In this document: positions 9,703 through 17,714 of the stretch, one piece after another | Position numbering within the stretch: the stretch's first letter is position 1 | Layout: each line of letters begins with the position of its first letter | Origin: JAVVHH01 sp963848035 | GTDB lineage: Bacteria; Pseudomonadota; Alphaproteobacteria; Acetobacterales; Acetobacteraceae | Length of the DNA: 64,000 nucleotides | Direction of reading: 5' to 3' | Assembly: GCA_963848035.1 (NCBI GenBank) | Contig: CAWKCD010000001.1 | Span: 2,914,001-2,978,000, forward strand | The notes under the pieces: model-generated | Database searches by the model: none | What the model was told of the DNA's origin: nothing | The model's input: only the letters and a program-made list of their open reading frames with translations | Program-made: the position numbers and the translations under genes

Positions 9703-11087
9703 GCCGGGTGCTGCCGGCGCGGGCGGCGTATGCGGCGGAGGCGCCCGTGGTGATCGTGGGCGGGGGCGCGGCGGGGCTGATCGCGGCGCTGGCGGCGCAG
9801 GCGGAAGGAGTGGCGCCGCTGGTGATCGAGCGCGATCCGGTGCCGCGGGGGTCGACGGCGCTGTCCGCCGGGCTGGTGCCGGCGGCGGGGACGCGGTGGC
9901 AGCGTGAGGCCGGGATCGAGGATACGGTGGACGCGTTCGCGGCGGACATCAGGCGGAAGGCAGCGGATCAGAACGACGCGGCGGCGGTGGCGACGGTTGC
10001 TGCGGCTGTCGGGCCGGCGCTCGAATGGCTGGCGGACGCGCATGGGCTCGAGTTCTCGGTGATCACCGATTTCCGCTATCCCGGTCATTCCGCCAACCGC
10101 ATGCACGGGCTGGCCAGCCGGTCCGGCGAGGAGCTGATCGATCGGCTGCGGGCGGCGGCAGAGCGGGCGGGGATCGACATGCTGCTGAATGCGCGGGTGA
10201 CGGCGCTGCACGTGGCGGATGACGGGCGCATCGCCGGGCTCTCGCTGGAGCGGCCGGACGGCAGCAGCGAGGAGATCGGCTGCGGCGCGTTGATCCTGGC
10301 TTGCAACGGGTATGGCGGCGCGAAGGAGTTGGTGCGGCAGCATATCCCGAGCCTGGCCGACGCGTTGTATTTCGGCCATCCCGGCAACCAGGGCGATGCG
10401 GTGCTGTGGGGCGAGGCGCTCGGGGCGGCGATGCGGGACCTGTCGGGGCATCAGGGGCACGGGTCGGTGGCGCATCCGGCTGGCATTCTGATCACCTGGG
10501 CAACGATCACCGAGGGGGGCGTGCAGGTGAACCTCGAGGGGCGTCGGTTTGCCGACGAGAGCCATGGCTACTCGGAGGCGGCGGCGCCGGTGCTGATGCA
10601 GCCGGAACGGCTGGCTTGGACGATCTTCGACGAGCGGATCGCGGAGATCGCGCGGCAATTCGCGGATTTCCGGCAGGCGGAGGCGATCGGCGCGGTTGTC
10701 GCGGCGGGGGATGTCGAGGGTTTGGCTGATGTGACCAAGCTTCCGGCGGGCGCGTTGGCGGAGACGCTCGCGCAGGTCGCGGCGGACAAGGCGGCGGGGG
10801 CGACGGATCGTTTCGGACGCGACTTCGCCGGCAGCCCGGCGCTCGTGCCGCCGTATCGCGCCGTCCGGGTGACGGGCGCCCTGTTCCATACGCAGGGAGG
10901 ACTGGTGGTCGATGGCAATGCGCGGGTGAAGCGGCGCGATGGCCAGCGGTTTGCGAACCTGTATGCCGTCGGCGGGGCGGCGGCCGGCGTGTCGGGGCCG
11001 TCGGCCTCGGGCTATCTTTCCGGCAACGGGCTGCTGACCGCCGTTGCGCTCGGGCGGCTCGCGGGTTTGGCGGCAGCGAGGGGGTAG
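9699..11087 (+). CDS. FAD-dependent oxidoreductase (fumarate reductase/tricarballylate dehydrogenase-like)
   Basis: A 462-residue flavoprotein. VVIVGGGAAGLIAALAAQAEG is the N-terminal dinucleotide motif, RGSTALSAGLVPAAGT is the flavin-contacting segment of the fumarate reductase/TcuA group, NLEGRRFADES and a late GLVVDGNARV segment are typical, and the C-terminal GGAAAGVSGPSASGYLSGNG closes the FAD site. The GTG at 9699 overlaps the MmgE/PrpD stop. Family precedent (tricarballylate dehydrogenase makes cis-aconitate) fits a polycarboxylate pathway together with the upstream enzyme; that is inference. It is the last gene of the operon. Confidence 0.85.
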   Translation: MSRVLPARAAYAAEAPVVIVGGGAAGLIAALAAQAEGVAPLVIERDPVPRGSTALSAGLVPAAGTRWQREAGIEDTVDAFAADIRRKAADQNDAAAVATVAAAVGPALEWLADAHGLEFSVITDFRYPGHSANRMHGLASRSGEELIDRLRAAAERAGIDMLLNARVTALHVADDGRIAGLSLERPDGSSEEIGCGALILACNGYGGAKELVRQHIPSLADALYFGHPGNQGDAVLWGEALGAAMRDLSGHQGHGSVAHPAGILITWATITEGGVQVNLEGRRFADESHGYSEAAAPVLMQPERLAWTIFDERIAEIARQFADFRQAEAIGAVVAAGDVEGLADVTKLPAGALAETLAQVAADKAAGATDRFGRDFAGSPALVPPYRAVRVTGALFHTQGGLVVDGNARVKRRDGQRFANLYAVGGAAAGVSGPSASGYLSGNGLLTAVALGRLAGLAAARG

Positions 11088-11146
11088 CGGGCGCGTCTTT
11101 GCCCGGGGCGCTGCTCGCGGGTACAAGAGGGCAGGGAGGACGGACG

Positions 11147-11824
11147 ATGCGCGTCGCTCGGCTGCAGCGTGATGACGATACGGCCGGCCCGGCGCTGCCG
11201 GCGCGCGCGCCGCGCAACCGCTCCGAAGACACCAAGCAGCGCATCCTCAAGGCGGCACTGCACGACTTCGCCAGCAACGGGCTCGCCGGCGCGCGGATCG
11301 ACGAGATCGCGGCGCGGGCCGACGTCAACAAGCGGATGATCTACGCGTATTTCGGCAACAAGGAGGCGCTGTGGATGACGGTGCTGACCCGGGCCTATGC
11401 CGCCAAGCGCGAGCAGGAGAATGCGCTGCACGTGATGGACCTGCCGCCGCCGCAGGCGATGGCGCGCCTGGTCAGCTTCAATCTTCGTTACACCGCCGAT
11501 CATCCCGAGTTCGTTGCGCTGCTCAACCAGGAGAACCTGCATCGCGGGAGCTATCTGGCGCGCAGCGACGACGTGCGCCGGCTCTACACGCCGCTGCTGG
11601 ACACGATGCGCACGGTGCTCGACCGCGGCGTGGCGGAGGGGGTTTTCCGTGACGGAGTCGATCCGGTGCAGCTCTACATCACCATCGTCGGCATCGGTCA
11701 CTTCTACGTCGCGAACCAGCATACGCTCGGGCACAACCTCGATACGGCGCTGATGAGCCCGGCTGCGCTCGATGCGCGCGAGGCCCACTGCATCGACGTC
11801 GTGCTTGGCTATCTGCGCCCTTGA
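11147..11824 (+). CDS. TetR/AcrR-family transcriptional regulator
   Basis: A 225-residue repressor-type regulator. After a basic, disordered N-terminus of about 25 residues, the helix-turn-helix reads TKQRILKAALHDFASNG with DEIAARADVNKRMIYAYFGNKEAL, a textbook TetR domain at about residues 30-80. The rest is an all-helical ligand domain. The ATG at 11147 is preferred to the upstream in-frame ATG at 11099 because AGGGAGGAC lies directly before it. It sits immediately upstream of, and in the same direction as, the dehydrogenase/DUF993 operon and probably represses it through the palindrome at 11842-11857. Confidence 0.88.
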   Translation: MRVARLQRDDDTAGPALPARAPRNRSEDTKQRILKAALHDFASNGLAGARIDEIAARADVNKRMIYAYFGNKEALWMTVLTRAYAAKREQENALHVMDLPPPQAMARLVSFNLRYTADHPEFVALLNQENLHRGSYLARSDDVRRLYTPLLDTMRTVLDRGVAEGVFRDGVDPVQLYITIVGIGHFYVANQHTLGHNLDTALMSPAALDAREAHCIDVVLGYLRP

Positions 11825-11841
11825 CCGGTGCGGCAAGCTAG

Positions 11842-11857
11842 GTAACCATCCGGTTAC
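11842..11857. promoter_or_regulatory. Candidate TetR operator (inverted repeat) over a possible promoter
   Basis: A perfect inverted repeat GTAACC-ATCC-GGTTAC lies 18 bp before the ATG at 11876 and directly after the TetR gene. Size and symmetry fit a dimeric TetR operator. A TTGACC at 11821-11826 could serve as a -35 box, with the -10 region inside the palindrome, so binding would block transcription of the operon. The site is seen in the sequence; the binding protein is inferred from adjacency. Confidence 0.5.
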
Positions 11858-11875
11858 TTGGGAGGATGACGAGCC

Positions 11876-13030
11876 ATGGCGGAACGCCGTATCGGCCTGA
11901 TCATGCACGGCGTCACCGGCCGCATGGGGACCAATCAGCACCTGATCCGTTCGATCGCCGCGATCCGCGCGGATGGCGGGGTGCGGCTGGCCAATGGCGA
12001 CCGGTTGATGCCGGACCCGATCCTGGTGGGGCGCAACCGCGAGCGGCTGGAGGCGCTGGGTCGCGCGCATGGCATCACGCGGGTGTCGACGGATCTCGAG
12101 GCGGCGATGTCCGACCCGGCGGACGAGATCTTCTTCGACGCGGCGACGACGCAGATGCGGGCGTCGCTGGTGCGGGACGCCATCGGCCGCGGCAAGAGCG
12201 TGTATTGCGAGAAGCCGACGGCCGATAATCTGGGCGACGCGCTGGATCTGGCGCGGCGGGCGAAAGCGGCAGGGATCCGCAACGGCGTGGTGCAGGACAA
12301 GCTGTTCCTGCCGGGGTTGCGCAAGCTGAAGATGGTGATCGACAGCGGGGCGCTGGGGCGGCTGCTCTCGGTGCGGGGCGAGTTCGGCTACTGGGTGTTC
12401 GAGGGCGATCTGCAGCCGGCGCAGCGGCCGAGCTGGAACTACAAGAAGGCCGAGGGCGGTGGCATCATCCTCGATATGCTGTGCCACTGGCGGTACGTGC
12501 TGGACAATCTGTTCGGGGCGGTCCGGTCGGTGTCTTGTCTGGGGGCGACGCATATTCCGGTGCGGATCGACGAGGCCGGGCAGCCTTATGACGCCGATAC
12601 GGACGATGCGGCGTATGCGACGTTTCAGCTCGAGGGCGGGGTGATCGCGCATATCAACTCGTCATGGGTGACGCGGGTGCGGCGGGACGATCTGGCGGTG
12701 TTCCATGTGGATGGGACGCATGGCAGCGCGGTGGCCGGGCTGCAGAAATGCTGGACGCAGGGCCGGGTGAATACGCCGAAGCCGGTTTGGAACCCCGACG
12801 TGCCGCAGCCGATCGACTTCTTCGGCGGCTGGCAGGAAGTGCCGGATACCGATACGTATCCGAATGGTTTCCGGCTGCAGTGGGAGCTGTTCTTGCGGCA
12901 TGTGGCGGGCGAGTTGCCGAGTTTCCGATGGGATCTGCTGGAGGGCGCCAAGGGGGTGCAGCTGGCCGAAGCCGGGCTGCGGTCCTGGGCGGAGCGGCGG
13001 TGGATCGATCTCGAAGCGCTGAGCGTCTGA
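11876..13030 (+). CDS. Gfo/Idh/MocA-family oxidoreductase
   Basis: A 384-residue NAD(P)-dependent dehydrogenase. The N-terminal cofactor motif is an unusual HGVTGRMG form; the family EKP motif appears in YCEKPTADNLGDAL, and GGIILDMLCHWRYVLDNLFG corresponds to the catalytic helix with its conserved aspartate and histidine. AGGATG-type Shine-Dalgarno bases precede the ATG. It opens an operon with a DUF993 protein, a sugar isomerase/epimerase, a second Gfo/Idh/MocA protein and TctCBA. Such enzymes oxidise sugars, cyclitols or their glycosides at a ring hydroxyl; the substrate here is unknown. Confidence 0.88.
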   Translation: MAERRIGLIMHGVTGRMGTNQHLIRSIAAIRADGGVRLANGDRLMPDPILVGRNRERLEALGRAHGITRVSTDLEAAMSDPADEIFFDAATTQMRASLVRDAIGRGKSVYCEKPTADNLGDALDLARRAKAAGIRNGVVQDKLFLPGLRKLKMVIDSGALGRLLSVRGEFGYWVFEGDLQPAQRPSWNYKKAEGGGIILDMLCHWRYVLDNLFGAVRSVSCLGATHIPVRIDEAGQPYDADTDDAAYATFQLEGGVIAHINSSWVTRVRRDDLAVFHVDGTHGSAVAGLQKCWTQGRVNTPKPVWNPDVPQPIDFFGGWQEVPDTDTYPNGFRLQWELFLRHVAGELPSFRWDLLEGAKGVQLAEAGLRSWAERRWIDLEALSV

Positions 13031-14187
13031 TGCCGACGCTGTCATTGCCCGGCGCGAGCGGGCTCGAGGCGTTCAGCACCAGCGCGCCGCGCCGGTTTCC
13101 GGTGGCCGCGCCGCCGTTTCCGCGGGTGGCGTACGCGGCGGCGCATGTGGTCGCCGATCCGATGGCGGCGCACGATCCGTGGCTCGATACCGCGGTGGAT
13201 TGGGATCGGACGATCGAGTATCGGCGCTATTTGTGGTCGCTCGGGCTGGGCGTGGCCGAGGCGATGGATACGGCGCAGCGGGGCATGGGGCTGGACTGGC
13301 CGGCGGCGCGGGAACTGATCCGTCGCAGCCTGGACGCGGCGCGCGACGTGCCGGGCGCGCTGATCGCCAGCGGGGCGGGGACGGATCATCTGCCGCCCGG
13401 GCCGGACGTGACGGTCGACGATGTCATCCGCGCCTACGAGGAGCAGTTCGCGGCCATCGAGGCGATGGGGGGGCGCATCATCCTCATGGCGTCCCGCGCG
13501 CTGGCGCGGGCGGCGCGGTCGCCGGACGACTACATCAGGGTGTATGACCGGCTGCTGTCGCAGGTGCGCGAACCCGTCATCATCCATTGGCTGGGCGAGA
13601 TGTTCGACCCGGCGCTGGATGGCTATTGGGGGCATGCGGAGCACCATCGCGCCATGGAAGTCGCGCTCGAGGTGATCGGGGGGCATGCGGGGAAAGTGGA
13701 CGGGATCAAGATCTCGCTGCTCGACGATCAGAAGGAGATCGCGATGCGGCGCCGGCTGCCGGCTGGCGTGCGCATGTATACGGGCGACGATTTCAACTTC
13801 CCGGACCTGATCGCCGGCGATGCGCAGGGATATTCGGACGCGCTGCTGGGCATTTTCGACCCGATCGCGCCGGCGGTGGGCGGGGCGCTGGCGGCGCTCG
13901 CGGGTGGGGATCTGGCGGGGTTCCACGCGATCCTGGCGCCGACGGTGCCGTTGTCGCGTCACATCTTTCAGGCGCCGACACGGTTCTACAAGACCGGGGT
14001 GGTGTTCATGGCGTGGCTGAATGGCCATCAGGATCACTTCACCATGGTCGGAGGGCAGCAATCAGCGCGATCGTTGCGGCATCTGGCCGAGCTGTTCCGG
14101 CTGGCCGATCGGGCAGGATTGCTGCGCGATCCGGATCTGGCGGCCGCGCGGATGCGGACGCTGCTCGCGCTGCACGGGGTGGTTTGA
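13030..14187 (+). CDS. DUF993 family protein (dihydrodipicolinate synthase-like TIM barrel)
   Basis: A 385-residue protein that resembles the DUF993 / dihydrodipicolinate-synthase-like family. VDGIKISLLDDQKEI holds a lysine on a beta-strand where DapA-type aldolases form a Schiff base, and YTGDDFNFPDLI and FMAWLNGHQDHF are distinctive segments. The ATG at 13030 overlaps the stop of the preceding dehydrogenase (TGATG). Known DHDPS-superfamily members are class I aldolases or hydro-lyases, so a retro-aldol or dehydration of an oxidised sugar is plausible. I know of no established biochemical role for DUF993. Confidence 0.78.
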   Translation: MPTLSLPGASGLEAFSTSAPRRFPVAAPPFPRVAYAAAHVVADPMAAHDPWLDTAVDWDRTIEYRRYLWSLGLGVAEAMDTAQRGMGLDWPAARELIRRSLDAARDVPGALIASGAGTDHLPPGPDVTVDDVIRAYEEQFAAIEAMGGRIILMASRALARAARSPDDYIRVYDRLLSQVREPVIIHWLGEMFDPALDGYWGHAEHHRAMEVALEVIGGHAGKVDGIKISLLDDQKEIAMRRRLPAGVRMYTGDDFNFPDLIAGDAQGYSDALLGIFDPIAPAVGGALAALAGGDLAGFHAILAPTVPLSRHIFQAPTRFYKTGVVFMAWLNGHQDHFTMVGGQQSARSLRHLAELFRLADRAGLLRDPDLAAARMRTLLALHGVV

Positions 14188-14996
14188 TGGGTCCGCTGTC
14201 GCTCAACACGGTGACGGTGCGGGACGCGTGGTCGTTGGCGCAGTGCATCGAGGGTTGCGCGCGGCACGGCATCCCGTCGATCGCGCCGTGGCGGGACGTG
14301 TTGCAAGCGATGGGCGTGGCGGCGGCGGCGCGGGCGATCGGGGATGCGGGGCTGTCAGTGTCGGGGCTGTGCCGGGGCGGGATGTTCACGGCTGCTGACG
14401 CGGCGGGGCGGGAAGCGGCGATCGAGGACAACCGGCGGGCGATCGACGAGGCGCACCGGTTGGGCGCGGCTTGCCTGGTGATGGTGTGCGGCGGGCTGCC
14501 GCCGGGCTCGCGCGATCTGGTGGGGGCGCGGGCGATGGTGCGGGACGGGATGGCGGCGATCGTGGACGAGGCGCGCGCGGCGGGCGTCACGCTCGCATTG
14601 GAGCCGCTGCATCCGATGACCTGCGCGGACCGGTGCGTGATGAGCACGCTGGGGCAGGCGTTGGACCTGTGCGACGCGCTCGGGCCGGGTATGGGGGTCG
14701 CGGTGGATGTTTATCACGTGTGGTGGGACCCGGATGTGGCGGCGCAGATCGCGCGGGCGGGTCGGCGGATCGCGGCTTTCCATGTGTGCGACTGGCTGGT
14801 TCCGACCACCGACCTCGTGTTCGACCGGGGAATGCCGGGGGATGGGGTGATCGACATCGCCGGGATCCGCGCGATGGTGGAGGCGGCGGGTTATGCGGGC
14901 GCGGTGGAGTGCGAGATCCTGTCCATGCGCTGGTGGCAGCGGGATCCGGACGAGGTGCTGGATCTCATCGTGCAGCGCCATGCGACTTGTTGCTGA
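14187..14996 (+). CDS. Sugar phosphate isomerase/epimerase (xylose isomerase-like TIM barrel)
   Basis: A 269-residue TIM-barrel protein of the AP-endonuclease-2/xylose-isomerase-like superfamily. Metal-ligand positions are visible: glutamate in LALEPLHP, aspartate and histidine in VAVDVYHVWWDPD, histidine in AAFHVCDW and glutamate near the C-terminus in GAVECEIL. GDGVIDIAGIRAMVEAAGY is the usual late segment. It overlaps the DUF993 stop (TGATG) and is followed 9 bp later by the second dehydrogenase. The likely role is isomerisation, epimerisation or dehydration of an oxidised sugar intermediate. Confidence 0.85.
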   Translation: MGPLSLNTVTVRDAWSLAQCIEGCARHGIPSIAPWRDVLQAMGVAAAARAIGDAGLSVSGLCRGGMFTAADAAGREAAIEDNRRAIDEAHRLGAACLVMVCGGLPPGSRDLVGARAMVRDGMAAIVDEARAAGVTLALEPLHPMTCADRCVMSTLGQALDLCDALGPGMGVAVDVYHVWWDPDVAAQIARAGRRIAAFHVCDWLVPTTDLVFDRGMPGDGVIDIAGIRAMVEAAGYAGAVECEILSMRWWQRDPDEVLDLIVQRHATCC

Positions 14997-15005
14997 GGTG
15001 ATGCG

Positions 15006-16172
15006 GTGAAGAAGGTTCGGATCGGTCTCATCGGCAGCGGGTTCGTGGCGGAGCTGCACATGCACTCGTACCGCCGGGTGTATGGGGTGGAGGCGGAGGT
15101 GCGGACCGTGGTGTCGCGCGGCGATGCGGTCGAGGCGTTCGCGCGGCGGTTCGGGATTGCGCAGACGGGGCGCGATTGGCGGGCGCTGCTGGACGATCCG
15201 GAGATCGACGTGATCGACATCTGCACGCCGCCGGCGCTGCATGCGGAGATGGTGGTGGCGTGCATGCGGGCGGGCAAGCACGTGATCTGCGAGAAGCCGT
15301 TCACCGGCTATTTCGGGCGGCCGGGCGATGCCGAGCCGATCGGGCAGGTGCCGAAGGCGCGGATGTTCGAGCGCGTGATGGCGGAAATGGACGTGATGCG
15401 GGACGCGATCCGGCAGAGCGGGCGTTTGTTCTGTTATGCGGAGAACTGGGTTTATTCGCCGGCGGTGATGAAGACGGCGCAGATCCTGCGCGCGACGAAG
15501 GACAAGATCCTGTTCCTGAAGGCGGAGGAGAGCCATAGCGGTTCGCACGCCGCGCATGCCGCGCATTGGGCGATGTCGGGCGGTGGGGCGCTGATCCGGC
15601 AAGGGTGCCATCCGATCGCCGCGGTGCTGCATCTCAAGCAGGTCGAGGCCGCGGCGCGCGGCGAGACGATCGCGGTGCGGGACGTGACTTGCGATACCGG
15701 CCATCTGACGGCGGGGCTCGGGGAGCGCGAGCGGGCGTATATCCAGGCGCGTCCGGTGGATGTCGAGGATTGGGGGATGCTCAGCATGAGCTTCACGGAC
15801 GGCACCAAGGCGACGGTGTTCGCGGGCGACATGGTGCTGGGCGGCGTCCGGAACCTGGTCGAAACGTTCACGACGGGCGGGACGCTGTTCGCGAACATCA
15901 CGCCGAACGATCATGTGGTGACGTATCTGACCGATGAGTCGCGCCTGGGCGACGTGTACATCACCGAGAAGGTGGACCGGAAGACCGGGTGGCAGAAGGT
16001 TTGCGTCGAGGAGGAGGCCACGCGCGGTTATATCGGCGAGATGCAGGATTTCATGGAGTGCATCGCGACCGGGCGCGAGCCGCTGGCCGGGCTCGAACTG
16101 GCGTACGATGCGATCCGGGTGAACTACGCGGGATATCAAGCGGCCGAAGAGGGGCGGCGCGTCATGCTGTAG
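15006..16172 (+). CDS. Gfo/Idh/MocA-family oxidoreductase
   Basis: A second NAD(P)-dependent dehydrogenase of the operon, 388 residues. GLIGSGFVAELHMHSY is the Rossmann motif, CEKPFTGYFG the EKP motif, and GGGALIRQGCHPIAAVLHLK corresponds to the catalytic segment with a histidine. It is not a close copy of the enzyme at 11876, so the two probably act at different positions or steps. It ends 28 bp before tctC. Families of this kind often oxidise inositols or sugars; the specific substrate is unassigned. Confidence 0.88.
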   Translation: MKKVRIGLIGSGFVAELHMHSYRRVYGVEAEVRTVVSRGDAVEAFARRFGIAQTGRDWRALLDDPEIDVIDICTPPALHAEMVVACMRAGKHVICEKPFTGYFGRPGDAEPIGQVPKARMFERVMAEMDVMRDAIRQSGRLFCYAENWVYSPAVMKTAQILRATKDKILFLKAEESHSGSHAAHAAHWAMSGGGALIRQGCHPIAAVLHLKQVEAAARGETIAVRDVTCDTGHLTAGLGERERAYIQARPVDVEDWGMLSMSFTDGTKATVFAGDMVLGGVRNLVETFTTGGTLFANITPNDHVVTYLTDESRLGDVYITEKVDRKTGWQKVCVEEEATRGYIGEMQDFMECIATGREPLAGLELAYDAIRVNYAGYQAAEEGRRVML

Positions 16173-16200
16173 GGCGCGCAACGACAGGGGGAGGAAAACC

Positions 16201-17229
16201 ATGCAAACGACACACGAAGGACCCAGGCGGCGAACGGTGCTCGGCCTGGCGGCGGGCATCCTCGCGACGGGTGCGGCCGGGGCGCGGGGGCAGGAGATGT
16301 GGAAGCCGTCGCGTCCGATCAACCTGATCGTGCCCTGGGCGGCGGGCGGCTCGACGGACCAGGTGACGCGGGCCACCGCGTCGGAGCTCGAGCGGGCGCT
16401 GGGCCAGACCATCGTCATCATCAACCAGCCCGGTGCGTCGGGCGCGATCGGGACGCGCAACACGTTGAGCGCGGCGCGCGACGGCTACACTTGGACGTCC
16501 GGCGCGGCGCAGGATCTGGGTGCGTATCAGACGCTGGGCTCGGTGCCGGTGCCGATCAGCGATTGGAACTTGTATCTGACGATCGCGAACGTGGCGGTGC
16601 TCTGCGTGGGCGCCGGATCGCCGTACAAGACGGTCAAGGACGTGATCGATGCGATGTCGAAGCGGCCGAACGGGGTTTCGGTGGCGACGGCGGGCGTGAC
16701 GTCGGGCGGGCATGCGGCGATGGACATGCTGGCGAAGGCGGCGCACGTGACCTACCGCCATGTGACCTACGATGGCGGCAACCCGGCGGTGATCGCGACC
16801 GTCTCCGGCGAGGCGGACGCGACCACGCAGCTCGCGGCGGACGAGGCGGACATGATCCGGGCCAAGCGGCTGCGTCCGCTGTGCACGATCAGCGACAAGC
16901 CGCTCGAGCTCGAAGGCTACGGGGTGATTCCGCCGCTGTCGGACACCATCCCGGGCTTCACGGCGCCGGTGAATTATTTCGGTATCTTCGTGCCGAAAGG
17001 CGAGCCGCCGGAGGTGATCGCGACGCTCGACCGGCTGTGGGCCTCGACGATCGCCAATAGCGAGGTGCTGCGGAAATATGCCGCCGGGCACGGTGCGTTG
17101 TTCACCCCGCTTTCGGGCGAGGCGGCGCAGAAGGCGGCGTTCTCCGCGGTGCAGGCGAATGCGTGGATGCTGTTCAGCACAGGGCAGGCGAAGATCTCGC
17201 CAGCGACGGTCGGCATCCCGGCGCCATGA
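16201..17229 (+). CDS. tctC: Tripartite tricarboxylate transporter substrate-binding protein (Bug/TctC family)
   Basis: A periplasmic binding protein of 342 residues. GPRRRTVLGLAAGI at the N-terminus is a probable Tat signal. The mature protein opens with WKPSRPINLIVPWAAGGSTDQ, the Bug-family beta-hairpin, and NQPGASGAIGTRN follows. A GGGGGAGGAAAA Shine-Dalgarno precedes the ATG. Together with TctB and TctA it forms a complete secondary tripartite transporter. Ligands of Bug proteins are usually carboxylates, which suits a catabolic operon producing or using acidic sugar derivatives. Confidence 0.92.
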   Translation: MQTTHEGPRRRTVLGLAAGILATGAAGARGQEMWKPSRPINLIVPWAAGGSTDQVTRATASELERALGQTIVIINQPGASGAIGTRNTLSAARDGYTWTSGAAQDLGAYQTLGSVPVPISDWNLYLTIANVAVLCVGAGSPYKTVKDVIDAMSKRPNGVSVATAGVTSGGHAAMDMLAKAAHVTYRHVTYDGGNPAVIATVSGEADATTQLAADEADMIRAKRLRPLCTISDKPLELEGYGVIPPLSDTIPGFTAPVNYFGIFVPKGEPPEVIATLDRLWASTIANSEVLRKYAAGHGALFTPLSGEAAQKAAFSAVQANAWMLFSTGQAKISPATVGIPAP

Positions 17230-17714
17230 GTTCTGGCGCGGTGCGGCGGGACCGTTTCGACGGGCTCGGCTGGGCCGCGCTGGGCGTCGTGACGCTGGTG
17301 CTGTCGGTGCGGATGGATCGGCTTGCCGAGCAGGGCGTGCCGGGGTTCGCGGCGCCGGGCTTGCTGCCGGGGCTGCTCGGTCTGCTGATGGTGCTGTCGG
17401 GGACTTTGCTCGCGCTGCGCCGGCAGGCGGCCGAAGCGCCGCCGCCGGGTCGGACGCAGGGGGTGCGGCTGGCGGTGACGCTGGCGCTTTGCCTGGCGTT
17501 CAGTCTGGGCCTGATCGGGCGCGGGTTGCCGTTCTGGCTGTCGGCGAGCCTGTTCGTGACGAGTGCCATCCTGGTGCTGCAGGCGCCGCAGCGCCGGGAA
17601 GCGGGACGGGGGCTCGATGGGCGGGCTTGGGGGTCGGCGGCGGCGATCGGCGTCGGGGTGGGGGTGCTGGCGACGCTCGTGTTCCAGCGGATCTTCCTGG
17701 TGCAGTTGCCGTGA
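17226..17714 (+). CDS. tctB: Tripartite tricarboxylate transporter TctB small membrane subunit
   Basis: A 162-residue membrane protein with four hydrophobic segments, as expected for TctB. The first follows a short cytosolic N-terminus (DGLGWAALGVVTLVLSV), and paired helices appear at the C-terminus (SAAAIGVGVGVLATLVF). It overlaps tctC by four bases at the ATG and tctA by four bases at its stop, so all three are translated as a unit. Sequence conservation in TctB is weak; position and topology support the call. Confidence 0.88.
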   Translation: MSSGAVRRDRFDGLGWAALGVVTLVLSVRMDRLAEQGVPGFAAPGLLPGLLGLLMVLSGTLLALRRQAAEAPPPGRTQGVRLAVTLALCLAFSLGLIGRGLPFWLSASLFVTSAILVLQAPQRREAGRGLDGRAWGSAAAIGVGVGVLATLVFQRIFLVQLP